From positions 118,912 to 182,911 of the forward strand of contig JBBHKE010003086.1 of the NCBI GenBank assembly GCA_037447655.1: a stretch of DNA of 64,000 nucleotides, in the 5' to 3' direction. Shown piece after piece: positions 1-9,529 of this stretch (positions are counted from its first letter, which is position 1; every line of letters begins with the position of its first letter). Position numbers and translations under genes: made by a program. The DNA is from Zygnema cylindricum. Lineage: Eukaryota; Streptophyta; Zygnematophyceae; Zygnematales; Zygnemataceae. Under the pieces are notes generated by a model. The model was not told the DNA's origin and ran no database searches. It saw only the letters and a list, made by a program, of their open reading frames with translations.

Positions 1-308
1 AGACTTAACACCCTTCCACATTTGAACGTCTATTTAAAAGGATTCTTTCCAAGAAGAATGTCTTCTAAGGAAAAGAATGTCTACTAGTAAGAAGTATGTC
101 TAGAATGTTTATCTATGAAGAAAGTTTATGTCTAAGGAGAAAGTCTATATACAGGAATAACGATCCTAGAAGGGTGCCTACTTCTAAGAAGAATGTATAA
201 GTAAAGCAAACGACAAAAAAAAAACAAAAATGGTTTGGAGAAACCAAAAAAATAACTACATGTAAAATACAGGAAAAGACAAAAAAGAATGTCCGATTCT
301 GGGCTTAC

Positions 309-715
309 CGGCGACCTCTAAACTTTTCTCAAAGACGAGAACGAGTGCTTCAAAGAGTTGCCGCGCAGCGTCGGGCTGTTGGGCCTTGAGGCCTCTTTTC
401 AAACCTCCAGCGGCCATTCGGGTCTTAGCCTGTAAGAAAAAACAGAAAAGGACATAAAATGTACATCAATAAAAAAACCAAAGAGGTTTGGTAAAAACAA
501 AAAAAAAACAGCAAACGAAATGAATATGTAAGAAGAATCTTCATCCGTGGGAAGATCCTAGCAATAAGGACATATATCTGAAAGAGGAATCTGTATTTGA
601 AAGAAGTATCTATTTGTAAGATCTGTATGAAGAATGATCATCTGTAAGAAAAGGAATCTTCTGTAAGAAGAACCTTTCTTAGGAAAATTTATCTGCAAGT
701 TTACACCTTCCCACA

Positions 716-758
<43 letters not shown>

Positions 759-1599
759 GAGAGAGGGAGAGAGAGAGAGAGAGAAAGCGAGAGCGAGAGA
801 GAGAGAAAGCGAGAGCGAGAGCGAGAGAGAGAGAGAGAGAGGGAGAGAGAGAGAGAGAGGGAGAGAGAGAGAGAGAGAAAGCGAGAGCGAGAGAAAGAGA
901 AAGCGAGAGCGGGAGCAAGCGAGAGCGAGAGCAAGAGAGAGAACATTTCGCAAGTTTACCTCTTCCCATGATTCAAAGTGAGGCTGGGCAGCCGGATTGT
1001 TATCACTGATAACCTCCACCGCATCAGTGAACTCCATCCCCTTAATAAAAGTGAGATATCTGCACACATGAAAAAATAAATAAATAAAATGAAAGAAAAA
1101 AAAACAGCCGAAATAGAAAAGTACACTACAATTGTGTGAAAGCCAGACAACACTAAAATTCCAACAAGAAACATTCAAAAATTCCATACATGATAACAAA
1201 CAAGTACAATACCGGAAAGGTAAAAACACAAAAATACAACAAACAGTAAAAGACAAGACAAGGACTTAAAGAGAAGGTTCTTTATCTGTCAAAACCAGCT
1301 CCTGAAGCAGAAAAATAAAAGCAAAAGAAAATAAAACAGATATTCAGGGTTTTCTAAGATTAGAGAATTTCACTAACCCTAAGACCATAAAAAAAAGGGG
1401 CTTTTGCCAAAAACAGTCCAAAAACAAAACATAGAAAGAAAAGAAAAACTGAGTTATATAGTGAATAAAAATAGAAATTCACTCACCCTAAGGCAACCAA
1501 TGGGCTTCGTTCGATTCCCGTAGTACAACTGACATGTACTTTGTATCCTAACTCCACCAGAGTGGAAACTGCCCTCACAGCTTCAGGTAAAGCAGCAGC
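309..1599 (-). CDS. Dual-specificity-phosphatase-like protein, internal fragment of three exons
   Basis: Three minus-strand exons join in one frame: A 1599-1487, B 1059-960, C 429-309. Each is bounded by AG at its start and GT at its end (donors GTGAGT, GTAAAC, GTAAGC), and the phases match at both joins. The roughly 111 joined residues carry the cysteine-phosphatase signature CTTGIERSP (C25, R31 in exon A; the C-x5-R-S P-loop of dual-specificity and tyrosine phosphatases), preceded by a helix-strand stretch ending YKVHVSC. Exon B resembles the helix that follows the P-loop in DSPs, and exon C is an Ala/Leu-rich helix. Plant relatives with a CTTG-type loop include the LSF1/SEX4 starch phosphatases, but I cannot assign a subfamily. 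There is no start Met or stop codon. The next exon upstream would fall where the homoserine dehydrogenase exons begin on the other strand, so this may be a gene fragment or an interleaved gene. Positions 1-308 show only a T-rich intron-like sequence on this strand with repeated AGACATTCTTCTT-like units. Confidence 0.6.
694..720 (-). repeat. Echo of phosphatase exon B 3' end and splice donor
   Basis: This stretch resembles 951-975 (exon B end plus its GTAAAC donor): both contain a TGGGAAG(A/G)..GTAAACTTGC core on the minus strand. A GA microsatellite (721-944) separates the two copies. Only the 951-975 copy keeps the reading frame into exon C. Confidence 0.6.
721..944. repeat. (GA)n microsatellite with GC-containing variants
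   Basis: About 220 bp of GA dinucleotides broken by GGGA and GCGAGA interruptions. It lies in the intron between phosphatase exons B and C. The Ser/Leu-rich open frames read from it are low-complexity artefacts. Confidence 0.95.
1361..1390 (-). repeat. Echo of phosphatase exon A 3' end and splice donor
   Basis: On the minus strand this reads GTCTTAGGGTTAGTGAAATT, closely matching the true exon A junction at 1470-1500 (GCCTTAGG followed by GTGAGTGAATTT). The copy lies about 110 bp inside the intron, and its donor dinucleotide context is weakened from GTGAGT to GTTAGT. Confidence 0.6.
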
Positions 1600-1636
1600 C
1601 TATAATAAACAAAAACAGAAAGATCAGTTGCAGAAA

Positions 1637-1676
1637 GAGAAAGGGAAATGGAGAGAGGGAGAGGGAGAGAGGGAGA

Positions 1677-1716
<40 letters not shown>

Positions 1717-1731
1717 GAGAGAGGGAGTATT
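1637..1731. repeat. (GA)n microsatellite
   Basis: A GA/GGGA tract between phosphatase exon A (ends 1599) and the first homoserine dehydrogenase exon (starts 1850). The remaining 1732-1849 is T-rich and ends as a polypyrimidine tract plus AG acceptor for the plus-strand gene. Confidence 0.95.
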
Positions 1732-1849
1732 CTGTCTGTTGTGCTGTCCAGAATACATTGCCAAAATACTCTTACTTCAATTGTTTTTTCATTTTTCTTT
1801 ATCGTTTTATTGCTATTTGTGATGCCCTTCTTTTTTCTTTTTCCTTCAG

Positions 1850-4800
1850 GCCAGTAGTGAGCATTCTGTATGTTTTGCGGTTCCCGAAAAAGAGGCAAAA
1901 ATGGTCGCAGCTGCTTTGGAATCGAAATTTCGAAGGGCGTTGGACGCAGGAAGGATTTCAAAGGTGAGAAAAAACATAGAATATGTCTTTAAGTAAGAAA
2001 AAGCATAAAATGGATGGGAAAGTGGTCAGAAAGAAGTATAAAATGGGGGAGAAAGTGTACAAATGATCTTTTATTATAAGAAAGTAGGCATGTAATGGCT
2101 GAGAAAGTGCTCAAAAAAAATGTAAAAAATGACCGAGAAAGTGTTTAAATGATCATTTCTATTTAAGTATTTTCATTTATTCTATCTTCTGTCTTTAACG
2201 GGTTTAAACGGTAATGCTACGTCCTTCAGTTCTATTAGCTAGACTTTCCCTTACTATCTTGCTTGAATGGGTTCAAACGGGTTCATCCGGGTTTAAACGG
2301 GCTTATATGGGGTTTAAACTGGGATTTCAGGTGGAGGTAATCAGCAAATGCAGTGTTTTAGCGGCCGTGGGACAGAGAATGGCGTCAACACCAGGTGTCA
2401 GCGCCACGTTGTTTGGAGCTTTGGCAAAGGTGAAGGGGTTTTACAGGGCTCTTTGGTATTGTTTGGGTTCTTTCTTGAGGTCTTTTGTGTTTTGGAGGGT
2501 TGTTTCAAAATAACTCCTCAAAAGAAAACAAAAAAAATCTTAAAATTATGAAAAAAAAAGTTTTGCAGAACTCAAAAATATGTTTCTGTTTTGTAATTTT
2601 GTAGGCAAATATCAATGTGAGGGCCATCGCTCAAGGTTGTTCCGAATACAATATCACAGTGGTAGTGAATCAGGAAGATTCAATCCGAGCTCTAAGAGCT
2701 GTCCATTCTCGATTTTATTTATCGAAAACGGCTCTCGCAGTTGCGGTAATCGGCCCCGGTTTGATCGGAGGAACCCTATTGGACCAGTTTAAAGACCAGG
2801 TAACATAAGTTTCTTTTTCTTTTTTTTTGGGTTCTGCCAGTTAGTGTTATTCGGCTTGGTTTGATTGTAGAAACCCTTTTTTTTAGTATATATGTGTGTG
2901 TAATATGTAGATATGTATTTCTACATGGGTATATATGTACTTGGGTACATATGGGCTTATATCTTCTTATATGTGTTTTGAAAGGAATTGATGGGAGAGA
3001 GAGGGGATGGATGCAGGCAGCAAAATTGAAGGAGGAGTTTAATATTGATCTTCGAGTTTTGGGAATTTTGGGATCGAGAAAAATGCTTCTTGATGAATCG
3101 TAAGGATTTATTCCATTTCCCTTTTCCTTTACATTCCCGAAGGGGAGAGGGGGAGAGGAAAAATTAAGCATCTCGAGAATTTGACCTCTCTGAAAATTGT
3201 GCAGTTTTGGTAAAAGGAAATAAATGAGCTTTTCCCTTGGGAAAGCATAAAGCTCAATGTAACTAATATATTTTTAATAATTAAAATGGTTGAATAACTC
3301 CCGACCTCCCGACCTGACTTCTTTTCCATCTTCTTCTGTTATTTTATTTCCCTCTCCTTCCACTCCCTTCCCCTCTTTTCCCTGTCCCTCCTTCCATTCC
3401 CTAACGGTTTCTCTTCTGATTTCCTCTCTCCATCCATTCCCCTTTCCGTATCTTTCCTTGTTTCCATTTCTCTTTTTTTTTTCTCTCTCTCTGTCTCCCT
3501 TTTCATTTCCTTAACCGTTTCTCTTTTTGTTTCCCTCTCTCCTTCCTTCCCTGTTTCCGTAGAGGCATCGATCTCACTCGATGGAAAGACCTTTTAAGAG
3601 AAAAAGGAGAATCGGCCGATATGACAAAATTTTCGTCTCACATTTGTTACAATCATTTTTTACCTAATTCCATTATCGTGGATTGTACCGCAAGCTCAGA
3701 AGTCGCGGAAAATTATTTCCAGTGGATGAGAAAAGGAATCCACATTATTACTCCCAACAAAAAGGCAAATTCGGGACCACTCGATCAGGTAAGGGAGTGG
3801 TGGAGAGAGGAGAGGGAGAGGAGAGGGAGAGGAGAGAGGCAGATAGGAGAAAGGAGAATGGAGGGAGGAGAGAGGAAACTTGAATTTCTTGATCAGGTGA
3901 GATGGAGGAGAGAGGAGAGAGAGGAGAAAGGTGTAAGGCAAGGAGAAAATTTGGACCTTCGGTTAGGTCAGATGGAAAAAAGAGGAGAGAGAGAGGAGAG
4001 GGAGAGGAGAGAGGCAGATAGGGAGAAAGAGAATGGAGGGAGGAGGGAGGAGTAAGACGAGGAAAAAAATTGGACCTAGAGAAGAGAGAGAGGAGAGTGG
4101 AGTCCAGAGAGAGGTGAGTGGAGAGGAGAAAGGAGGGTGGAGAGAAGAGAGCGGAGAGAAATCCCATATATTAAGGCGTTTCTTGGTCTTCCCCTTTCTT
4201 TATTTTCTTTTTCTTTCCTTTTTTTTTTAAATGGTTTTTTAGTTCAAAAGGATTTAGAAATGCAACAAAACCTGACATTGGCTCATAAAGAATTTTAAAT
4301 ACTTGATGAACCTATTAGATAATCTTGAAAGTAAAAATAAAAAATTAGAAACTTTTAAAAATTGCTAAAAACACCAACAAAGTCCTTTTACAACTGTTAA
4401 TAAACTCCACTTTTCCAAATCGGGAGGACCTCTGGGTTTAAGGGTTTTGAATCATGAATTTAATCAATTTCTTTCATACTTTGACGTTTTGCTTTTCGGT
4501 TTTTGTTTCCTCCGTTTGTCCGTTAATGAATCTTTTTTTCTCCTTTTTTCTCCTTCTCCCGCTCCCTCTCCTTTTCTTCCTCCAACTTCTCTCTCTCTCT
4601 ACCTTTCCTTTCTCCAATCCAACTTTTCCTCCCTCTCTCTCTTCCCTCTACGTCTTTTCCTTTTGTTCTTTTGTCTTTCAACTTTTTCTGTTTTGATTTT
4701 TGTCTTTGACTTTTGACTTCAACAGAATCTTTTGCACTTTAGACCTGTTTTGTTCTTTTGTTTTTCAACTATTTTTCTTTTTTTTTTGTTTTCTCAGTAC

Positions 4801-7800
4801 CTTCGACTTCGAGAACTCCAACGGAAATCTTATACCCATTATTTCTATGAGGCCACAGTTGGGGCCGGACTTCCGATTGTGAGTACTTTGAGAGGATTAT
4901 TGGAAACAGGAGATCGAGTGGAGCGAATTGAAGGGATTTTCAGGTAAAACAACACATGTAAAAACTGTGCGAAAACGGGTAAAATTGGGTTAAAATGGGA
5001 AAAAAATGGGAAAAAATTGGGTAAAAACTGTGTAATTGTGAGTACTTTGAGAGGATTATTGGAAACCGGAGACCGGGTGGAGCAAATTGAGGGGATTTTT
5101 AGGTAATAAAATATGTAAAATTGGACAAAAACTGGATGTAAATTGGATTAAACTTGGGTAAAAATGGGTGGAAATGGAGCAGAAAGCAGTTGTAAAAAAG
5201 AAGAAGCGAGTTAAAAGAAACCAGTTTGGTGAATATTTTTGACTGAAATGGATGGATAAAAATGGATAAAGAAGGGTGATTTTTCTTGGAAGAAAGAGGG
5301 TAACAGTAAAAATTGGGAAGGGAAGACTTTTAACTCCAACATGGAGCTGATGCTTCCTCTCCCTCTTCCCCTCCCTCAATCTGTGTCCCATGTTTTGTTG
5401 ATAACCTCGTTCCAATAAAAAAAAAATCTCACATCTTTTTTTTTTGTCGTTTCTTCTTTTCTTTTTTTGTTGGGTGGTACAACAATCACAAACAAACTAA
5501 AATTACCAAAAATATACATATGTATATCTATAAAAATATAAATATTTAGTGGTACTTTGAGCTACATTTTCAACAACTTTGTGGGAGATAAAAAATTTAG
5601 TGAAGTGGTAGAGGAGGCAAAAGCGGCCGGTTTTACGGAACCGGATCCGAGGGACGACCTTTCCGGAACCGATGTTGCGAGAAAGGTGAGATAATAAACT
5701 TTAATTTTTATTTATTTTTACTAATGACTTTTCTTTTATTTATCGCAAGAAGGGTGAGATAAAAATAAGGTTCAGTCTTTTTCTTTTTTTTTGTAATGTT
5801 AACTGTTATTTGTTTCATTGATTGTAAGAAGGTGAGATTAAAGTGAGCTTTTCATGGTTTTATCATACAGTTGAACTTTATTTATTTTATTCATTTTTTG
5901 CAGGAAAGTTGAGGTATAAGTTAACTATTATTTATACTGTTTATATGCCTGTTTTTGTTTGTTTGTTTGTTTGTTTGTTTGTTTTTTCCTTTTTTTGTTT
6001 TGTTGGTTTTGCTTGTTTTGTTTGTTTGTTTGTTTGTTTGTTTGTTTGTTTGTTTTGTTTTGCTGGGTTCATAGTCTCGTTGCTCCAAAAAAAAAATGGC
6101 TGGATATCATGCTGAGCTGGTTTTCTCTTCCTCTCCCTCTCTCTCGTTTTCTCTTTCCCTCTCTCTCTCCCTCCTGACCTCTTTCTGGCCTCCCTCTTTC
6201 TCTTCACTAATGTATTTAACAAAAGCTGGAGAATCTGATACAGGAGTCTCTTTATCTTTTTTTCCTCTCTCGCTCTCTCTCTCTTTCTCTCCACTTCTCT
6301 AGATTTTGAAGTGAGTGATGCTAGATATAGGAAAAGAGATTAGCTCATTTTCTGATGTCTTTGTACTGATTTGTGTTTAATTTTTTTGTATTTATCGATA
6401 CTGTAGTTGATATTTTTGTAATTAATATTTTTCTGCATTTGTGATTTTTTTTTAGGTTATTATTTTGGCGAGAGAGAGTGGATTGAAATTGGAGCTCGAA
6501 AATATTCCCGTTCAGAGCCTGGTGCCTCTTCCTTTGCAGGTTTATTCTTTTTTTAGGGTTTTCTTAGGTTTTTTTTGGTTTTTAGGATTTTAGGGTTTCC
6601 TGGGGCTCTTTAGGAAGTTTTAAGGTTTGTTAGAATTCAAGGGTTTGTTGTGGATCAAAAAAAATCTAGGGTTTGTTAAAGCTTTTTGGGGTTTTCTACT
6701 TTTTTTTTCACAACTTAAATGTCAAATCATTAATATATACACAAGTGGTGTAAACTAAGGTTAATATTTGATGTTTGGAAGGAAAGGAGGAAAATGGAAA
6801 TATTTTTGCAAACAGAATTTCTCACATAGATTGTGTTCAACAGCAAATCATAAGGGATAATTTTTTTTTGTATTATTATTAATTTAAGATTTTTTAAAAT
6901 TTGTTTCTTTATCGGAATTCTTTTAGAATTTTTCGAAATAAATTTCTATTGAATAGTTCTATTATTTATGTAAAGTTTTTTATTGCTTCCCCTTTTTGGT
7001 TTTGTTATGCTTTTTTTTCTGTTTTAAAGTTAAATTGTTGACCTAGGAGCAACGTTGTCTTATTGCTTTCCCTTTTTGGTTTTGTTATGTCTTTTTTTTT
7101 GGGTTATGAGTTCGAGAGTTTGAAGTGAGAAGTTTTGTTTTTTTTTCTTAACAGAGTGTCTCAACTGCGAATGAGTTCCTCGCAAAATTACCGGATTTCG
7201 ACGGAGAAATGGACCAATTACGGAAAGAGGCTGAGGAGGACGGAGAGGTAAGTCTTTTCTTTTGTTTGTCTTTTTACCTTTTATATCTTTTCTGATCCTC
7301 AAAAACTGGAGGAATACAAAGATGATATGAGAAAGTGGTGGGAAATGTTGGGATTAGCATGCATGAAATATAGAGATGGACCCTTTTATTTTGGTATCCC
7401 GTTCGAGTTTCTCTTCAAGGGCATGTCTGCTTTTTTATTCTTTTTTATAGAATCTGCTTTCCTGCTTTCCCCTCGGGATTGTGGTTTTTGTTGTTGTGCT
7501 TAAATATGTACTTTTTACTGTCTGGTTTTTTGGTTGTTTTTCCAGTCGTTTTCTTTTTTTACTGGTTTTTTTGTTAGATGTTTTCTATTCATTGACAGAA
7601 GTCTTCACATTTTAAACCATAAGCAACTACACCGTGAATCACTATTAGCATTAACATTAATTAATCACTGTTGTCATTATTAATTTCATTGCATTTATTT
7701 TGTCCTCTGAACGCAAACTAGTTTTTTCCTAACGCTATTTTTGTTTCGTCCACGTCATTTGGACGGGAAATAGAATTGATGCTAACGCAGTCCTTATAAT

Positions 7801-8558
7801 AATTATTTCTTAAAGATAATACTGATCCACTCTGTAATCAACTGATTCAACTTCATGTTGGTCTGTTACTTAACTTGGGATACTGAATGTTGTTATTATA
7901 TTTTCTTAGTGTGCGAATGTTTTAATTTGATTTTATAAGATTTTAACACATTAAAGTAAAATAGTTCAAGTGTAAATGTGAATGTAATGTCAATGTCAAT
8001 GTCAAAGCTAAAGTCAAAAGTCAAAGTCAGAGTCAAAACCAAAGTTGAAGTCAAAGTCATGTCCATGTTAATGTCGATGTAATGTCAATGTTATTTCAAT
8101 TTGTATGTCAGTGTTATGTCAGTGTAATGTCAATGTAATGTCAATGTAATGTCAATGTAATGTCAATGTAATGGCAACATAATATCAATGTAATGCCAAC
8201 ATAATGTCAATCTAATGTAATGTAAATGTAATGTTAATGTAATGTCAATGTAATGTTGATGTAATGCCAATCTCAATTTAATTTCCTTTTACAATGTTGA
8301 ATGTCAATGCAGGTGTTAAGGTATGTTGGAGTTGTCGACGCAGTAGCTAATGAAGGCCGAGTAGAGTTGAGACGATATCCGAAGGCACACGCATTTGCAC
8401 AACTTTCCGGAAGTGATAACATTATTGCTTTTACAACCACACGTTATCATAAACAACCTCTTATAGTGAGAGGTCCAGGAGCCGGGGCAGAAGTAACCGC
8501 CGGAGGAGTTTTTTGTGACATGTTGAGGCTCGCTTCATATTTGGGAGCTCCATCATAA
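1850..8558 (+). CDS. Homoserine dehydrogenase half of bifunctional aspartokinase/homoserine dehydrogenase (AK-HSDH)
   Basis: Ten exons: 1850-1963, 2331-2429, 2605-2799, 3017-3099, 3563-3788, 4798-4943, 5550-5685, 6456-6539, 7155-7247, 8313-8558 (stop TAA). All junctions are GT-AG and phases agree, giving 473 residues. Residues 1-90 match the second ACT domain of plant AK-HSDH (ASSEHSVCFAVPEKE at the start), the threonine-sensing region. GPGLIG (121-126) is the NAD(P)-binding loop. The homoserine dehydrogenase signature, including FTEPDPRDDLSGTD, is complete across exon 7, and the protein ends with the family's usual RLASYLGAPS. The enzyme reduces aspartate semialdehyde to homoserine in plastids, the branch point to Thr, Met and Ile. 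The first exon opens in mid-protein, and the aspartokinase half and transit peptide are not seen in the 1.85 kb upstream, so the gene either continues off the window through a long intron or is 5'-truncated. Relatives are usually about 900 residues. Confidence 0.93.
2838..2876 (+). repeat. Echo of HSDH exon 3 inside the following intron
   Basis: The stretch reading TTCGGCTTGGTTTGATTGTA plus GAAACCCT resembles exon 3 at about 2748-2780 (ATCGGCCCCGGTTTGATCGG plus AGGAACCCT), which encodes the GPGLIG NAD loop. It lies 39 bp downstream of the exon end. By eye roughly 70 percent of positions agree. Confidence 0.5.
3789..4160 (+). repeat. GA-rich array with three echoes of HSDH exon 5 3' end
   Basis: The intron after exon 5 starts with a purine-rich array. 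Within it, segments at 3874-3915, 3943-3985 and 4060-4094 resemble the exon 5 end and donor (3768-3810). The first echo keeps TTGATCAGGTGAGATGG against the genuine CTCGATCAGGTAAGGGAG; the next two keep the TTGGACC block. Spacing is irregular (about 70-115 bp). Confidence 0.6.
4161..4797 (+). other. Remainder of HSDH intron 5
   Basis: AT- and pyrimidine-rich intron sequence ending in a long T/C tract and the TTCTCAG acceptor of exon 6. No exon, RNA gene or transposon end is seen. Confidence 0.8.
5034..5107 (+). repeat. Partial copy of HSDH exon 6 with its splice donor
   Basis: About 73 bp nearly repeats 4876-4948, the last 23 or so codons of exon 6 plus the GTAA donor. Of the six codon differences noticed, five are synonymous third-base changes (for example ACA/ACC, GAT/GAC, GAA/GAG) and one changes Arg to Gln. 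No in-frame AG acceptor precedes the copy, so it does not look like a usable exon. Confidence 0.85.
5743..5918 (+). repeat. Three degraded echoes of HSDH exon 7 3' end and donor
   Basis: The true junction is GCGAGAAAG followed by GTGAGATAA (5677-5694). Similar strings recur at about 5745-5765 (GCAAGAAGGGTGAGATAAAA), 5826-5842 (GTAAGAAGGTGAGATTAAAG) and, weakly, 5899-5918. Confidence 0.5.
5951..6062. repeat. (TTTG)n microsatellite
   Basis: Two runs of TTTG/GTTT tetranucleotides (about 5951-5985 and 6007-6062) in HSDH intron 7. Confidence 0.95.
6540..7154 (+). other. HSDH intron 8
   Basis: AT-rich intron with repeated TTAGGGTTTT-like units near its 5' end (about 6553-6690). No gene content is seen. 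Confidence 0.8.
7980..8280. repeat. 11-bp minisatellite (AATGTCAATGT) in the last HSDH intron
   Basis: A tandem array based on AATGTCAATGT, regular from about 8110 to 8175 and degenerate on both sides (GTCAAAGTC and AATGCCAACAT variants). It ends just before the acceptor of the last exon. The rest of this intron (7248-7979) is AT-rich with nothing else recognised. Confidence 0.9.
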
Positions 8559-9481
8559 CTGTCACGATTATGGAAGTTTTTACTTGCCCATCGACAATTT
8601 TTGGGTTTTTTTAAAGAGTTACATGTTTTTGTTCGTTTTTGAATATATAATTTTGGGGAAAAAAGGGTGGTGAGAATGGTCATAGATAAGAGGTCCAAAT
8701 GGATTATCGAATTGAACCGAGGGAAGTAGAGTTAAGACGAAATTTTATGTAAAGGAAGTTTTGGCTTGATAGTGACATTTTTTTTGTTTTTTTTCAAAAT
8801 TTGAAACGGAAATTAATGTATTTTTTTTATTTTTTTTTGGTTAATTTGTCTATTTCTTTTTTTTTTTTGCTATGGTATTCTCTTCTCTGAAAATATAACA
8901 TTATATTGTTTCTATATACATTTTTTTTAATTACGAAGCAACTATTTTGTAATTATAGACAAAAATAAATAATTTCGTTTACAAATAACATCATTTTTGT
9001 CCTCTTTGTCATCTTCACTATTTACTCAACCTCTATTAAGCATTGCTGTTTTTTTATGTTTTTTTTGTTCCCATGGACTAAGATGGATTTCCCTCGCGCT
9101 TTTTTTATAAAGTCGTTATTTTTTTAATTTTTTTTCTAATCAAAGGGAAAAGATTTGAGGATACTGAAAAGGCAAAAATCAATGACACCAGTTTTAGTCA
9201 ACGTCGTCAGTAAACAAGAAAAATCCAGTTCATAATTTCAGTTAATCAGTTTTTTCTTTCATTTTTTTTCCTAAAAAGGAAAAATTGTCGGTCAGACGGT
9301 TTACAAATGCAAGGTCTTAATCGAGGTTTTATCATTTTTTATAGAAGAAAAATCAAAATAATTCCAATTTTGTAAAATAATTGCACTGATCCGAAATTAA
9401 AAATCAACACTTAAAGCAGCATAGAATGTTGTGAAATATGAAATATGGAAAATATAGAAAATACCAATCTTTTGTAAAATC

Positions 9482-9529
<48 letters not shown>

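Noticed and set aside
558-1256. Long Ser/Leu-rich open frames over the GA tract (also 701-946, 718-969)
   Set aside because: They are translations of a (GA)n microsatellite; only the small exon B within them is supported.
8075-8280. CRISPR-like spaced repeat
   Set aside because: The repeats are contiguous, degenerate and inside an intron of a nuclear plant gene; this is a minisatellite.
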